From: Mucilaginibacter empetricola | GTDB taxonomy: Bacteria; Bacteroidota; Bacteroidia; Sphingobacteriales; Sphingobacteriaceae | DNA length: 64,000 nt | Assembly (NCBI RefSeq): GCF_024808665.1 | Contig: NZ_JANUBZ010000014.1 | Location: forward strand, 1 to 64,000 | Reading direction: 5' to 3' | The notes under the pieces: model-generated | Databases searched by the model: none | Told to the model about the DNA's origin: nothing | What the model saw: the letters and a program-made list of their open reading frames with translations, nothing else | Made by a program: the position numbers and the translations under genes | Part shown: positions 1-8,433 of the stretch, one piece after another | How positions within the stretch are numbered: position 1 is the first letter of the stretch | How the letters are laid out: the number at the start of each line of letters is the position of its first letter

Positions 1-78
1 AAAATCCGGGTTCGAATTGATTGGATCTTTCATTCCCCTAAATTCCAACTTTTCTTCCTATTTGTGTACACACTGTAG

Positions 79-144
79 TCCAAAGGAGAGGACTTGAGCT
101 ACCCTTTTTAGAACCCTATCCTTTGGAGAGGGCAGGGTGAGGCT
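79..144. repeat. Dispersed double-hairpin palindrome, copy 1 (degenerate)
   Basis: Contains CCAAAGGAGAGGACTT on the left and CCTTTGGAGAGG followed by GGGTGAGG on the right, about 30 bases apart. The same arrangement occurs in better shape at 35740-35825. The left outer arm (CCTCACC) is lost here, so this is probably a decayed copy. The rest of the first 194 bases shows no gene. Confidence 0.6.
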
Positions 145-194
145 AAAAATATGTACTTTTATATCCTCATTGCTTCGGCCCATCATTGTCATTA

Positions 195-1082
195 ATGGAT
201 ATCAATCTCGAAATCTTCAGTCCCGTTCATCAAATTAAAAATAAGTTATTTAATGAGCTCGATTTAAAGGTTTCTATAAAACGGGATGATCTGATCCATC
301 CTATCATCTCGGGCAATAAATGGCGCAAGCTCAAATACATTTTGCTTAAGGCACAAGCCGAAAACAAAACACACCTGGTAACCTTTGGCGGCGCTTATTC
401 TAATCATTTATTAGCAACGGCGGCCGCCGCGGCTAAATTTGGCTTTAAAGCTACCGGCATAGTGCGCGGTGAAGCGGTTAATAACGATACCTTATTTTTA
501 TGCAAACTGCACGGCATGGAGCTAATATTTACCGACCGGGATAGCTACCGCGATAAAACTGCACTGTTTGAAAAACACTTCGGTAATAATGCTGATGCTT
601 TTTTTATAGATGAGGGCGGTGCGTCGGCCAATGGTGCACAAGGCTGTAGCGAATTGATCACTGAACTGGGCGAAACATATGATCATATTTTTTGTGCCTG
701 CGGTACCGGCACTACTGCTGCAGGCATTATAAACGGCATAAATGAACATCAGTTATCTGCTCAGTTTAATGCCGTACCCGTTTTTAAAAACGGAGAATTT
801 ATGAAGGATGAAATCGATCGTTTTTTAACCGCACCTACTGATTATCATTTGCATACGGGTTATCACTTTGGTGGATATGGCAAAACCACTCCGGAGTTGA
901 TTAGCTTTATAAAACAATTTGTAGCCGATACCGGAATCTTAATTGAGCCCGTTTACACCGGCAAAATGTTGTACGCGCTGTTTGACCTCGCACAAAAAAA
1001 TCACTTTAAACCCGGCGATAAAATCCTGGCCATCCATAGCGGTGGTATTTGGGGTTTACTAGGGATGAAGGATAAATTTTGA
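195..1082 (+). CDS. D-cysteine desulfhydrase / ACC deaminase-like PLP enzyme
   Basis: PLP-dependent beta-family (fold type II) enzyme of the 1-aminocyclopropane-1-carboxylate deaminase/D-cysteine desulfhydrase group, which releases ammonia plus a 2-oxo acid from small amino acids. The N-terminal motif KRDDLIHPIISGNKWRKL holds the Schiff-base lysine at about residue 42, and GGAYSNHL at about 64-71 matches the substrate/cofactor Ser-Asn loop. EPVYTGKMLYAL near the C-terminus is the conserved tyrosine segment, and CGTGTTAAG is the phosphate-binding glycine loop. The length (295 residues) is slightly short for the family (about 300-340). ATG at 195 is preferred over the in-frame TTG at 186. Which substrate is used cannot be read from the sequence; D-cysteine desulfhydrase is the safer guess. 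Stand-alone gene. Confidence 0.85.
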   Translation: MDINLEIFSPVHQIKNKLFNELDLKVSIKRDDLIHPIISGNKWRKLKYILLKAQAENKTHLVTFGGAYSNHLLATAAAAAKFGFKATGIVRGEAVNNDTLFLCKLHGMELIFTDRDSYRDKTALFEKHFGNNADAFFIDEGGASANGAQGCSELITELGETYDHIFCACGTGTTAAGIINGINEHQLSAQFNAVPVFKNGEFMKDEIDRFLTAPTDYHLHTGYHFGGYGKTTPELISFIKQFVADTGILIEPVYTGKMLYALFDLAQKNHFKPGDKILAIHSGGIWGLLGMKDKF

Positions 1083-1233
1083 ACGAATACATATTCATTC
1101 TCTTCCAAATTTCAGGGCCTCCTGACGCTCAAAAAGTCATTATTTACACATCCGCACATTTAAAATCTACACATTATCTACCGAAACCAAAAGTATTTTC
1201 AGTACAAAAACCAACTTTAAACAATTTAAAGTT

Positions 1234-1290
1234 ACTTTTTGGCGTTTCGGTTCAAAAAGTGCCTAAATTTTGTTTTTAGGGGCTTTTTTA
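1234..1290 (+). terminator. Hairpins downstream of the PLP enzyme
   Basis: ACTTTTTG (1234-1241) pairs perfectly with CAAAAAGT (1253-1260). A second small stem CCTAAA/TTTAGG (1262-1280) follows and is succeeded by GGGGCTTTTTTA. It probably ends transcription of the gene stopping at 1082. A short reading frame at 1079-1279 across this region has no family features. Confidence 0.5.
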
Positions 1291-1299
1291 ATAAATTTG
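1269..1299 (+). promoter_or_regulatory. Bacteroidota sigma-A promoter of lat
   Basis: TTTG at 1269-1272, a 19-base spacer, then TAAATTTG at 1292-1299. This matches the Bacteroidota consensus TTTG-N19-21-TAnnTTTG at every fixed position. The start codon follows 16 bases later, so the leader would be about 10 bases. Confidence 0.55.
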
Positions 1300-1315
1300 G
1301 AGAAATCAAACCGAT

Positions 1316-2647
1316 ATGTATAACCTGCTTGTTTCTCCCGAAAATGTACAGGCTTCTTTGCAGAAGCATGTTTTAGCCGATGGCTTCGACTTAACTTTTG
1401 ATATGGAAAAAAGTAAGGGTGTTTATATTTACGACGCTAAACATAACCGTACCCTGCTCGACTTTTTTACCTGTTTTGCATCGGTACCCTTAGGTTATAA
1501 TCATCCCAAAATGGTGAACGATGAAGAGTTTAAAAAGAACCTGATGCTGGCGGCCTTAACCAACCCATCAAACTCTGATATTTATACTACGCAATATGCG
1601 CAGTTTGTGGAGACTTTTGACAGAGTAGGGATACCAGAATATCTTCCGCATGCTTTTTTCATCTCAGGCGGCGCGCTGGCTATTGAAAATGCCTTAAAAG
1701 TAGCCATGGACTGGAAAGTTCAAAAGAACTTTGAAAAAGGCTATACCAAAGAAAAAGGATTTAAAGTAATTCACTTTGAACATGCTTTTCACGGCCGTTC
1801 GGGTTATACATTAAGCTTAACCAATACCCAGCCGGTAAAAACCAAATGGTTTGCCAAGTTTGATTGGCCGAGGGTATCAACACCATTCATCAACTTTCCT
1901 TATAGTGACAGTAATCACGATGATCTGTTAAAAAGAGAAGCGCTATCTATAAGTCAAATTAAAAAAGCGTTTGAAGAAAATAAAGACGATGTATGCGCAA
2001 TTATTATTGAGCCTATACAATCAGAAGGTGGTGATAACCACGTAAGGCAGGAATTTTTAGAGCAGCTAAGAAAACTGGCCGATGAAAACGAAGCTTTGTT
2101 GATTTATGACGAAATACAAACTGGCGTGGGTCTTACCGGCAAATTCTGGTGTCACGAACATTTTGGCGAACATGCCCGTCCGGATGTTATTGCCTTTGGT
2201 AAAAAAATGCAGGTTTGCGGTATACTGGCAGGCAAAAGAATTGACGAGGTGGAACACAATGTATTCAATGTGCCATCGCGCATTAACTCAACCTGGGGTG
2301 GTAGTTTGGTTGATATGGTGAGGGCATCAAAAATAATGGACATTATTGAGGAAGATAACCTTTGCGATAACGCCGCGCAAATGGGCGATTATTTGCAACA
2401 GCAATTGCAAAATATTTCTAACAGTCACCCTATCATTAGCAACATACGCGGCAAGGGACTTTTAACCGCATTTGACTTTCCGGATAAGGCACGAAGAGAC
2501 CGTTTTATTCACGAAGGAATGGAACAAAATGTAATGTTTTTGGGCTGCGGCGAGTATAGCATTCGTTTCAGACCGGCACTTATTATTGACAAAAAACATA
2601 TTGATGACGGCCTAACAATACTTGAAAAAATAACCTCTAATCTATAA
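1316..2647 (+). CDS. lat: L-lysine 6-transaminase
   Basis: Class III PLP aminotransferase that moves the epsilon-amino group of L-lysine to 2-oxoglutarate, giving 2-aminoadipate 6-semialdehyde and glutamate (lysine catabolism). Visible hallmarks are FISGGALAIENALKVAMDWK (cofactor phosphate region), IIIEPIQSEGGDNH, LIYDEIQTGVGLTGKFW (the Asp that contacts the pyridine nitrogen) and AFGKKMQVCGIL with the Schiff-base lysine at about residue 296. The 443-residue length and the FGKKxQVCGI signature match lysine epsilon-aminotransferases rather than ornithine or GABA aminotransferases. It is monocistronic, with its own promoter. No semialdehyde dehydrogenase lies nearby, so the next catabolic step is encoded elsewhere. 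Confidence 0.9.
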   Translation: MYNLLVSPENVQASLQKHVLADGFDLTFDMEKSKGVYIYDAKHNRTLLDFFTCFASVPLGYNHPKMVNDEEFKKNLMLAALTNPSNSDIYTTQYAQFVETFDRVGIPEYLPHAFFISGGALAIENALKVAMDWKVQKNFEKGYTKEKGFKVIHFEHAFHGRSGYTLSLTNTQPVKTKWFAKFDWPRVSTPFINFPYSDSNHDDLLKREALSISQIKKAFEENKDDVCAIIIEPIQSEGGDNHVRQEFLEQLRKLADENEALLIYDEIQTGVGLTGKFWCHEHFGEHARPDVIAFGKKMQVCGILAGKRIDEVEHNVFNVPSRINSTWGGSLVDMVRASKIMDIIEEDNLCDNAAQMGDYLQQQLQNISNSHPIISNIRGKGLLTAFDFPDKARRDRFIHEGMEQNVMFLGCGEYSIRFRPALIIDKKHIDDGLTILEKITSNL

Positions 2648-2812
2648 TAAATGTAAAACTTTTGCTACAGTAGCTATTATATAAACTAAAAATAGTCCTT
2701 TTACTACTTATTGCAGGCCAAAAAAAGCTTATTTGCGTTAATTATTAGTAACAATATTAACATATACTATATTTTCACCAAAATAAGCAATATTTTTAAT
2801 TATTAAGGTTGG

Positions 2813-2820
2813 TAATTTTG
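2813..2820 (+). promoter_or_regulatory. -7 element TAATTTTG
   Basis: Exact match to TAnnTTTG, 32 bases before the ATG at 2853. No convincing -33 TTTG is seen at the expected distance. The 200 bases between lat and this gene are very AT-rich and hold nothing else recognisable. Confidence 0.4.
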
Positions 2821-2852
2821 ACGAAGCACTACAAATAGTTTACATAGGCATA

Positions 2853-3302
2853 ATGAGCAAGCACATTGAAAAATTAAAAAAACAACTGATAGAAATATCT
2901 GAGGTTGTTAATTCATTCCGATCAGAAGCGGTACAGGTAAGGGTGGTAGATAAACTATTGGAAGCACTGCTAGAATCAGAAAAAACTGACGGCGAAGGTG
3001 TTGAATTATTTACTAAAAGGGGATACAGACAAAGGGCAGAAAGCGAGAACGGATACGTAAATGGATCAGCCAGACTAGGTAAAAAACCTGGAGCTACCAA
3101 AGTACTAAACCAACTGTTATCGACTGATTTTTTTGACGTGCCACACTCTATATCATCAATTGCCGACTATTGCAAAGAAAACTTCGACTCAGAGTTTAAA
3201 ACATCCGAACTTTCTGGCATTCTTTTAAAGCTTGCTAACGAAGGAAAGTTGAGAAGAGAAAGAAGCAACGAAAATAACCGCTTCGAATATGTAAGAACAT
3301 AG
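2853..3302 (+). CDS. Unknown protein, coiled-coil plus winged-helix-like C-terminus
   Basis: 149 residues, not assigned to a named family. Residues 1-50 form a charged amphipathic helix (KHIEKLKKQLIEI...RVVDKLLEALLE) that could be a coiled coil. A basic glycine-rich linker follows (RLGKKPGATKVLNQLL). Residues about 95-149 read as a winged helix: PHSISSIADYCKENF, FKTSELSGILLKLANEGKLRRER and a wing ending NRFEYVRT, the pattern of small DNA-binding HTH modules that sense nothing obvious. It has its own -7 element and a strong terminator, so it is monocistronic. DNA binding is inference. Confidence 0.7.
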   Translation: MSKHIEKLKKQLIEISEVVNSFRSEAVQVRVVDKLLEALLESEKTDGEGVELFTKRGYRQRAESENGYVNGSARLGKKPGATKVLNQLLSTDFFDVPHSISSIADYCKENFDSEFKTSELSGILLKLANEGKLRRERSNENNRFEYVRT

Positions 3303-3317
3303 TATCAGCATTATGCA

Positions 3318-3360
3318 AAAAAATAGCGATGAGTTTTAAAACCCATCGCTATTTTTTTTA
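3318..3360 (+). terminator. Rho-independent terminator
   Basis: AATAGCGATG (3322-3331) and CATCGCTATT (3344-3353) form a perfect 10-base stem, followed by a run of T. It lies between convergent genes and has A-runs on the other side, so it could serve both strands. Confidence 0.9.
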
Positions 3361-3364
3361 ATTC

Positions 3365-4087
3365 TTATCTCAGATCAAACAAGCTATTAACCCCTAAAAT
3401 TTTTCGCGAGGTAAATCCTTCGGCATATTTAGCTCCGATGCTTTTGCCAAACTCGCGGGCTCGGGCTTCCACTACTTGTATAAAATCGGGCGATGATATG
3501 TACGTTTCGGGCTCATCCTGCCATCCGGGGTTATAAAATTGCGAACCATAGGCATGGATACTTTCAATTTTTTTGTCCCAGTACTCGGTAACATCAATCA
3601 ATATATCGGGTTTAATATATCTGTCTTGTATAAAATGTAGCAGTATTGATGGCCGCCATTCCTGTTGGGCTTTTCCATCATCAAAGGTTTCTATTTTCCG
3701 TAATCCGGATAAAAAAACGGCCGCTTCTACCAGTTCATTAGCCCGGCCATGGTCAGGATGCCTGTCGTGATAGGCATTAGCGATAATTATTTCGGGCTGA
3801 TATTTGCGGATGGCCGCAATAACCTTTAGTTGGTACTCTTTAGCATTCTGGAAAAAACCATCGGGAATACCCAAATTCTCTCTAACTGTTAATCCCAGTA
3901 TTTTGGCGGCTGCCGCCGCTTCAGCGGCTCTAATTTCAACCGATCCGCGAGTACCTAACTCGCCTTGTGTTAAATCAACGATACCAACCTTTTTACCTTC
4001 GGCAATATGTTTCAAAATAGTACCCGAACAACCCAACTCAGCATCGTCTGGGTGTACGGATAAAACTAATATATCCAGTTTAAGCAT
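3365..4087 (-). CDS. bshB1: Bacillithiol biosynthesis deacetylase BshB1
   Basis: Zinc-dependent LmbE/PIG-L type deacetylase that converts GlcNAc-malate to GlcN-malate in bacillithiol synthesis. SVHPDDAELGC (residues 10-20) is the first metal motif, with His12 and Asp15. HDRHPDHGRA (about 107-116) supplies the second histidine, the DxxH pair being at about 110-113. The 240-residue length and the C-terminal YGSQFYNPGWQDEPETYI segment fit BshB1. It is last in a tight minus-strand run (DUF4294, glutathione peroxidase, bshB1; gaps of 2 and 12 bases). bshA and bshC are not in the window. Confidence 0.9.
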   Translation of the reverse strand: MLKLDILVLSVHPDDAELGCSGTILKHIAEGKKVGIVDLTQGELGTRGSVEIRAAEAAAAAKILGLTVRENLGIPDGFFQNAKEYQLKVIAAIRKYQPEIIIANAYHDRHPDHGRANELVEAAVFLSGLRKIETFDDGKAQQEWRPSILLHFIQDRYIKPDILIDVTEYWDKKIESIHAYGSQFYNPGWQDEPETYISSPDFIQVVEARAREFGKSIGAKYAEGFTSRKILGVNSLFDLR

Positions 4088-4099
4088 AACAAAATTTAA

Positions 4100-4600
4100 T
4101 TATTTTCCGGTCGTCAGTAAACGCGTTATCTGCTTCCTGATTTTGGATGAGGTGGGTTTGGTAAACGGATAAAAAAAGTCCGTTACCGTACCCGATCTGC
4201 TGATTAAAAACTTATGAAAATTCCACCGGGGTACGGAGTTTAGCTTTCCGTTTTCCTTTTTATCAGCAAAAAATTTATATAGCGGATCGGCATAAGGCCC
4301 TCTAACCCTTATTTTTTCAAACACAGGATAATTTACGCGTTGAACCTCACAAAATTGCGCTAATTCTTCACCATCTAATGGTTCTTGTCCGCCAAAATCA
4401 TTTGATGGGAATGCCAGAATCTGAAAATCCTGTCCTTCAAAGGCATCTTTCAGTTCGGCAAGTTCTTTTAATTGAGGTGTAAACCCACATTGAGAGGCGG
4501 TATTTACAATTAAAAGCACTTTATCTTTATAGTCAGCCAGGCTGATTTCTTCACCGTTCAACTTTTTAACATTAAACCGGTAGATGTTTTTATCAATCAT
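4100..4600 (-). CDS. Glutathione peroxidase-family thiol peroxidase
   Basis: 166 residues with the GPx catalytic set: peroxidatic Cys38 in NTASQCGFT, Gln72 in FGGQEP and Trp126 in PRWNFHKFLI. Cys replaces the selenocysteine of animal enzymes. Cys84 (LAQFCEVQ) is placed where a resolving cysteine could be. No signal peptide, so cytoplasmic. The usual electron donor for bacterial members is thioredoxin. The close coupling to bshB1, 12 bases downstream, raises the possibility that bacillithiol or a bacilliredoxin is the donor, which is inference from context only. Removes H2O2 or organic peroxides. Confidence 0.9.
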   Translation of the reverse strand: MIDKNIYRFNVKKLNGEEISLADYKDKVLLIVNTASQCGFTPQLKELAELKDAFEGQDFQILAFPSNDFGGQEPLDGEELAQFCEVQRVNYPVFEKIRVRGPYADPLYKFFADKKENGKLNSVPRWNFHKFLISRSGTVTDFFYPFTKPTSSKIRKQITRLLTTGK

Positions 4601-4602
4601 TA

Positions 4603-5217
4603 CTAATAGTTAGTAGATGTATAACCCGCCTGCAGCAAAATGGCTTCTATGTCCTTTTGCTGATCGGGGTCATAAGTCTCCTTTAAATCGTGACCAAATA
4701 TGCGTGCGGCCGATTGGTATAAAAAGGCTTTAAAACCGCCTTTTAAATCCTTAACCATTGCATAGCTGGTATTACCGGTTTCCCGGTCAATCAACTTTAT
4801 CAAAACCTCTCCCTGACTAATTGTCAGGTCTTTAATTTCTTTATTAAATAAATCTTTTATCTGCGTTTCGCAGGCATCAATCAATTCTTTTTGTTTGTGT
4901 TTATCGCCTGTTAAAGCCAGGTCGCGCTGTAGCTGGCGGTATCTTTGGCCTGCAAAACGTGCATAAGGCAATACCTTTAGCACATTGTAACGCAGCCTAC
5001 GGTAATTATCTAAATCTTCCTGGCTTTTAAAAATACGGGTGTCTGTAATCCTTACGTCAGGAATTACTATCCATGGCATAAGTTTGCCACTATCAACAGT
5101 TAAATATGTTTTAATGGTATCGTTTTTGCCTAGAATTAAAGGCGCCGGCTTGTCAGTTTGGGCCATTGCCGACCCCATCAAACAACAAAACAAAAGCAAA
5201 AGACCAATTAATTTCAT
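4603..5217 (-). CDS. DUF4294 domain exported protein
   Basis: 204 residues with a clear signal peptide (MKLIGLLLLFCCLMGSAMAQ, cleavage after AMAQ). The body matches the Bacteroidota DUF4294 family: ITDTRIFKSQEDLDNYRRLR, VLKVLPYARFAGQRYRQL, and a conserved RETGNTSYAMVKDLKGGFKA segment. The function of the family is not known. First gene of the three-gene unit with gpx and bshB1, which both follow with almost no gap. Predicted periplasmic. The other two genes are redox-related, but this one has no visible cysteine active site after the signal sequence. Confidence 0.85.
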   Translation of the reverse strand: MKLIGLLLLFCCLMGSAMAQTDKPAPLILGKNDTIKTYLTVDSGKLMPWIVIPDVRITDTRIFKSQEDLDNYRRLRYNVLKVLPYARFAGQRYRQLQRDLALTGDKHKQKELIDACETQIKDLFNKEIKDLTISQGEVLIKLIDRETGNTSYAMVKDLKGGFKAFLYQSAARIFGHDLKETYDPDQQKDIEAILLQAGYTSTNY

Positions 5218-5231
5218 AATTTTACGTATTA

Positions 5232-5239
5232 CAAAATTA
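5232..5239 (-). promoter_or_regulatory. -7 element (TAATTTTG on minus strand)
   Basis: Plus-strand CAAAATTA, the exact reverse of TAnnTTTG, 14 bases before the start codon of the DUF4294 gene. It would drive the DUF4294-gpx-bshB1 unit. No -33 match at 19-21 bases. Confidence 0.45.
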
Positions 5240-5327
5240 ATGCATTTTATTTGGGATTTTATTACGATCCTGTAATTATATTTTTAGTTACAAAACATCC
5301 AACACGAAAAGGAGTATAGCTCAGCGA

Positions 5328-7550
5328 ATGAAAGACTTAGTGATTGACCTGGAAGCAGAGAAAAATGAGATACTAAAAAGATATCGGGCTTTGCTGCGCG
5401 CTTCAAAATCAACCTTGCAAAAAGGCGATAAACGCATGATACGCAAGGCTTTTGAAGTTGCACTGGAGAGTCATAAAGACATGCGCCGCAAATCGGGCGA
5501 GCCTTATATTTACCATCCTATTGCCGTGGCCCAAATTGCCGCCGAAGAAATTGGCCTGGGCACCACCTCTATTGTATGCGCTTTGTTACACGATGTGGTG
5601 GAAGATACCAATATGACCCTTGATGATATTGAAAGGGAATTTGGTAAAAAGGTAGCCATGATAATTGACGGCCTAACCAAAATATCGGGCGTTTTTGATA
5701 CCAACAGTTCGTTGCAGGCCGAAAACTTCCGTAAAATGCTGCTTACCCTGGCCGATGATGTGAGGGTGATATTGATAAAGCTAGCGGATCGCTTGCACAA
5801 TATGCGCACCATGGAGTTTATGCCGCGCGATAAGCAGCTAAAACTCTCATCAGAAACCGTTTACCTGTATGCCCCTTTGGCACACCGCCTGGGTTTATAT
5901 GCCATAAAATCAGAACTGGAAGACCTGTCCATGAAATACATGGAAAGAGAAACTTATCAGTTTATAAAAAAACAGCTTAACGAGAAAAAAGCCGAACGCG
6001 AAAAATTCATTCGCGATTTTATTGAGCCCGTTAAAAAAGTAATCACCGGCCAGGGTTTGGAGGCTGATATATTTGGCCGCCCAAAATCAATCCATTCCAT
6101 TTGGAATAAGATGAAGAAAAAATCGATACCCTTTGAAGAGGTATACGATCTTTTTGCCATCAGAATTATACTGGATAGTGCACCCGAACATGAAAAGGCC
6201 GATTGCTGGAAAGCTTATTCTATCGTAACCGATTTATATCGACCTAATCCTGACAGGTTGCGCGACTGGATATCATCGCCAAAGGCAAACGGCTACGAAT
6301 CATTGCATACCACAGTAATGGGTCCCCGTGGGCAATGGGTTGAGGTGCAGATTAGAACCAAGCGCATGAATGAAATTGCCGAAAAGGGATTTGCCGCGCA
6401 TTGGAAATACAAAGAGTCATCAACCGATAGCGGGCTCGATCAGTGGGTGCAAAAGGTTAGGGATTTGCTGAAAAACCCTGAATCAAATGCACTCGATTTT
6501 CTGGATGATTTTAAGATGAACCTTTTTTCGGATGAGATATTCATCTTCACCCCGAAAGGAGCACTTATTCAGCTGCCATCAAATGCTACCGCCCTTGATT
6601 TTGCTTTTGAAATTCATACCGACGTAGGCGCAAGCTGTATTGGCGCTAAAGTGAATCATAAACTGGTACCGCTTAACCACAAGCTGCAAAACGGCGACCA
6701 GGTAGAAATCATTACCTCCAGCAAACAGGTACCAAAGGAAGACTGGCTAAATATTGTGGTAACGGCCAAAGCCAAAGCCAAAATAAAATCGGCCTTAAAA
6801 GAAGAAAAACGTAAAATTGCTGAAGACGGCAAGGAGATTTTGGAGCGTAAGCTTAAATCGCTAAAAATCACTTACAACTCCGAAAACATACACAAGCTAA
6901 GTTATTTCTTTAAGCTGCCATCAACCCAGGATCTTTTTTACAATGTTGCCAAAGGCACCATTGACATGAAGGACCTGAAAGAGTACCAGGCATCAGAAAA
7001 AGTAATTGAAAATAAGCCGCAGGATAAAATTGAAGCAGAACAGGTACAAAGCCTGATGCGCAATTTGAAATCAAAAGACAAGGATATGCTTTTGATTGGT
7101 GAGGACATGCAGAAAATTGACTACAAGCTGGCCAATTGCTGTAATCCCATCCCCGGCGATGATGTATTTGGTTTTATAACCGTAAGCGATGGCATAAAAA
7201 TACACCGCACCAATTGCCCCAATGCCGCTAAACTGATGGCCAATTATGGTTACCGCATAGTAAAAGCACGTTGGACCAATCAGCAGGAACTGGCCTTTTT
7301 AACCGGTTTAAGAATTACAGGAATTGATGACGTTGGCTTAATTAATAAGCTAACCACCGTAATATCCAATGATTTTAAGGTGAATATGCGCTCCATCACG
7401 GTTGATAGCGACAACGGTATTTTTGAAGGATCAATAATGGTTTATGTAAACGATACCGAGCATCTCGATAACCTGATTAAAAAATTAAAAACCGTAAAAG
7501 GCGTAACCGGCGTTAACCGCTTTGATTCGGTTATTGAAAAAGCATCTTAA
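5328..7550 (+). CDS. Bifunctional (p)ppGpp synthetase/hydrolase (RelA/SpoT)
   Basis: Long RSH protein (740 residues) that makes and degrades the stringent-response alarmone (p)ppGpp. Domains in order are the HD hydrolase (about 50-200, with YIYHPIAVA and ALLHDVVEDTNM holding the HD and ED metal residues, so the hydrolase looks intact), the synthetase (about 240-360, RPKSIHSIWNKM, VYDLFAIRIIL and NGYESLHTTV), TGS (about 400-460, IFIFTPKGALIQLP), helical/zinc-finger region with DYKLANCCNPIPGD, and a C-terminal ACT domain (about 665-740). The start at 5328 follows GGAG at 5311-5314. It is divergent from the DUF4294 unit and followed by an octamer repeat array. Confidence 0.95.
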   Translation: MKDLVIDLEAEKNEILKRYRALLRASKSTLQKGDKRMIRKAFEVALESHKDMRRKSGEPYIYHPIAVAQIAAEEIGLGTTSIVCALLHDVVEDTNMTLDDIEREFGKKVAMIIDGLTKISGVFDTNSSLQAENFRKMLLTLADDVRVILIKLADRLHNMRTMEFMPRDKQLKLSSETVYLYAPLAHRLGLYAIKSELEDLSMKYMERETYQFIKKQLNEKKAEREKFIRDFIEPVKKVITGQGLEADIFGRPKSIHSIWNKMKKKSIPFEEVYDLFAIRIILDSAPEHEKADCWKAYSIVTDLYRPNPDRLRDWISSPKANGYESLHTTVMGPRGQWVEVQIRTKRMNEIAEKGFAAHWKYKESSTDSGLDQWVQKVRDLLKNPESNALDFLDDFKMNLFSDEIFIFTPKGALIQLPSNATALDFAFEIHTDVGASCIGAKVNHKLVPLNHKLQNGDQVEIITSSKQVPKEDWLNIVVTAKAKAKIKSALKEEKRKIAEDGKEILERKLKSLKITYNSENIHKLSYFFKLPSTQDLFYNVAKGTIDMKDLKEYQASEKVIENKPQDKIEAEQVQSLMRNLKSKDKDMLLIGEDMQKIDYKLANCCNPIPGDDVFGFITVSDGIKIHRTNCPNAAKLMANYGYRIVKARWTNQQELAFLTGLRITGIDDVGLINKLTTVISNDFKVNMRSITVDSDNGIFEGSIMVYVNDTEHLDNLIKKLKTVKGVTGVNRFDSVIEKAS

Positions 7551-7636
7551 TTGGTTGATTGAGTGAGTGGTTGATTGGGTGAGCTGTTGCTTTGATAACT
7601 TAATCAACCTAATAAACTTAATCAACTCCAAACTAA
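7551..7636. repeat. Octamer word array, TTGATTGA type
   Basis: Four consecutive 8-base units TTGGTTGA, TTGAGTGA, GTGGTTGA, TTGGGTGA (7551-7582) begin immediately after the relA/spoT stop. The opposing arm 7595-7632 carries AACTTAATC/AACCTAAT words complementary to them. The same words recur at 23204-23295 and 54573-54775. The arms could fold into an imperfect hairpin behind relA/spoT. Confidence 0.75.
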
Positions 7637-7641
7637 TTTGA

Positions 7642-7649
7642 TAACTTTG
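7642..7649 (+). promoter_or_regulatory. -7 element TAACTTTG for fur
   Basis: Exact TAnnTTTG, 17 bases before the ATG at 7667 and just after the repeat array. It would drive fur and, by spacing, the toxin-antitoxin pair and purA. Confidence 0.45.
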
Positions 7650-7666
7650 TCTCTTTAAATAATAGC

Positions 7667-8137
7667 ATGTCTCAACAGGAAACCATAGATATGGTTAAAA
7701 AAATTTTCGAGGCTTATCTTGAAAATAAAAACCTAAGAAAAACCCCCGAACGTTTTGCCATACTGGAAGAAATTTATTCCCGTAGCGATCATTTTGATGT
7801 GGAATCATTATACATCCACATGAAAAATAAAAAATACCGGGTTAGCAGGGCCACAGTTTATAACACGCTGGAGCTTTTAGTTTCGTGCGATTTGGTTACC
7901 AAGCACCAGTTTGGTAAAAACATGGCTCAGTTCGAAAAATCATACGGGTACAAACAACACGATCACATTATTTGTATTGATTGCGGTAAAGTGGTTGAAT
8001 TTTGCGACCCGCGCATTCAGCAGATACAAAGTATGATGGGTGGCTTATTGAAATTCGAAATAAAGCACCATTCGCTCAACCTGTATGGCAATTGCGAAAA
8101 GCTGAAAGCGGGTAATTGCGAAAGAAAAGTGTCGTAA
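7667..8137 (+). CDS. fur: Fur-family metal/peroxide-responsive repressor
   Basis: 156-residue Fur superfamily regulator. The N-terminal winged helix contains [28 protein letters not shown] and the recognition helix [14 protein letters not shown]. Metal ligands are visible in the hinge and C-terminus: [20 protein letters not shown] (CxxC structural zinc pair plus HxH) and a second cysteine pair in [12 protein letters not shown]. Whether it senses Fe(II) (Fur), peroxide (PerR) or zinc (Zur) cannot be decided here. First gene of a run fur, antitoxin, toxin, purA with gaps of 2, -46 and 6 bases. Confidence 0.9.
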   Translation: MSQQETIDMVKKIFEAYLENKNLRKTPERFAILEEIYSRSDHFDVESLYIHMKNKKYRVSRATVYNTLELLVSCDLVTKHQFGKNMAQFEKSYGYKQHDHIICIDCGKVVEFCDPRIQQIQSMMGGLLKFEIKHHSLNLYGNCEKLKAGNCERKVS

Positions 8138-8139
8138 AA

Positions 8140-8433
8140 ATGAATAAACCCACATTAAGCAAACAGGCATTTTGGGATGTTGATATGAGTAAGATCGACT
8201 ACGAGAAGAATGCGCGTTATATTGTTGAAAAAGTAATTGAAAGGGGAAAAGCAGAGGATTTTAACAATATTTTATCTTTTTACGGTTTTGAGAAAGTAAA
8301 AGAGTTAGCCCTGCAAGCAAATTCGTTATCAGACATTAGCATCAACTTCTGCTGTGTTTTGTTCAAAGTAAAACCTACCGATTTTAAATGTTACGAGAAG
8401 AAACAGTTGAACCTTCGACACTGGAACTTCTAA
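8140..8433 (+). CDS. DUF6922-like antitoxin candidate
   Basis: 97-residue small protein beginning MNKPTLSKQAFWDVDMSKID two bases after the fur stop. An upstream in-frame codon at 8116 lies inside fur and is not needed. It resembles the DUF6922 family (FWDVD, IDYEKNARYIVEKVIERG, FYGFEKVKELA), small proteins often paired with AbiEii-type nucleotidyltransferases. Its 3' end overlaps the nucleotidyltransferase gene by 46 bases, a coupling typical of antitoxin-toxin pairs. The antitoxin role is inference from family and position. The family call is from memory of the pattern and is fairly but not fully secure. Confidence 0.75.
   Translation: MNKPTLSKQAFWDVDMSKIDYEKNARYIVEKVIERGKAEDFNNILSFYGFEKVKELALQANSLSDISINFCCVLFKVKPTDFKCYEKKQLNLRHWNF

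Noticed and set aside
1079..1279. 66-residue plus-strand frame after the PLP enzyme
   Set aside because: Non-ATG start, covers terminator hairpins, no family or codon-use support.
5308..5335. tRNA-like start GGAGTATAGCTCAG before the relA/spoT gene
   Set aside because: Resembles the 5' part of a tRNA but no anticodon arm, T-loop or acceptor 3' strand follows; the coding sequence begins at once.
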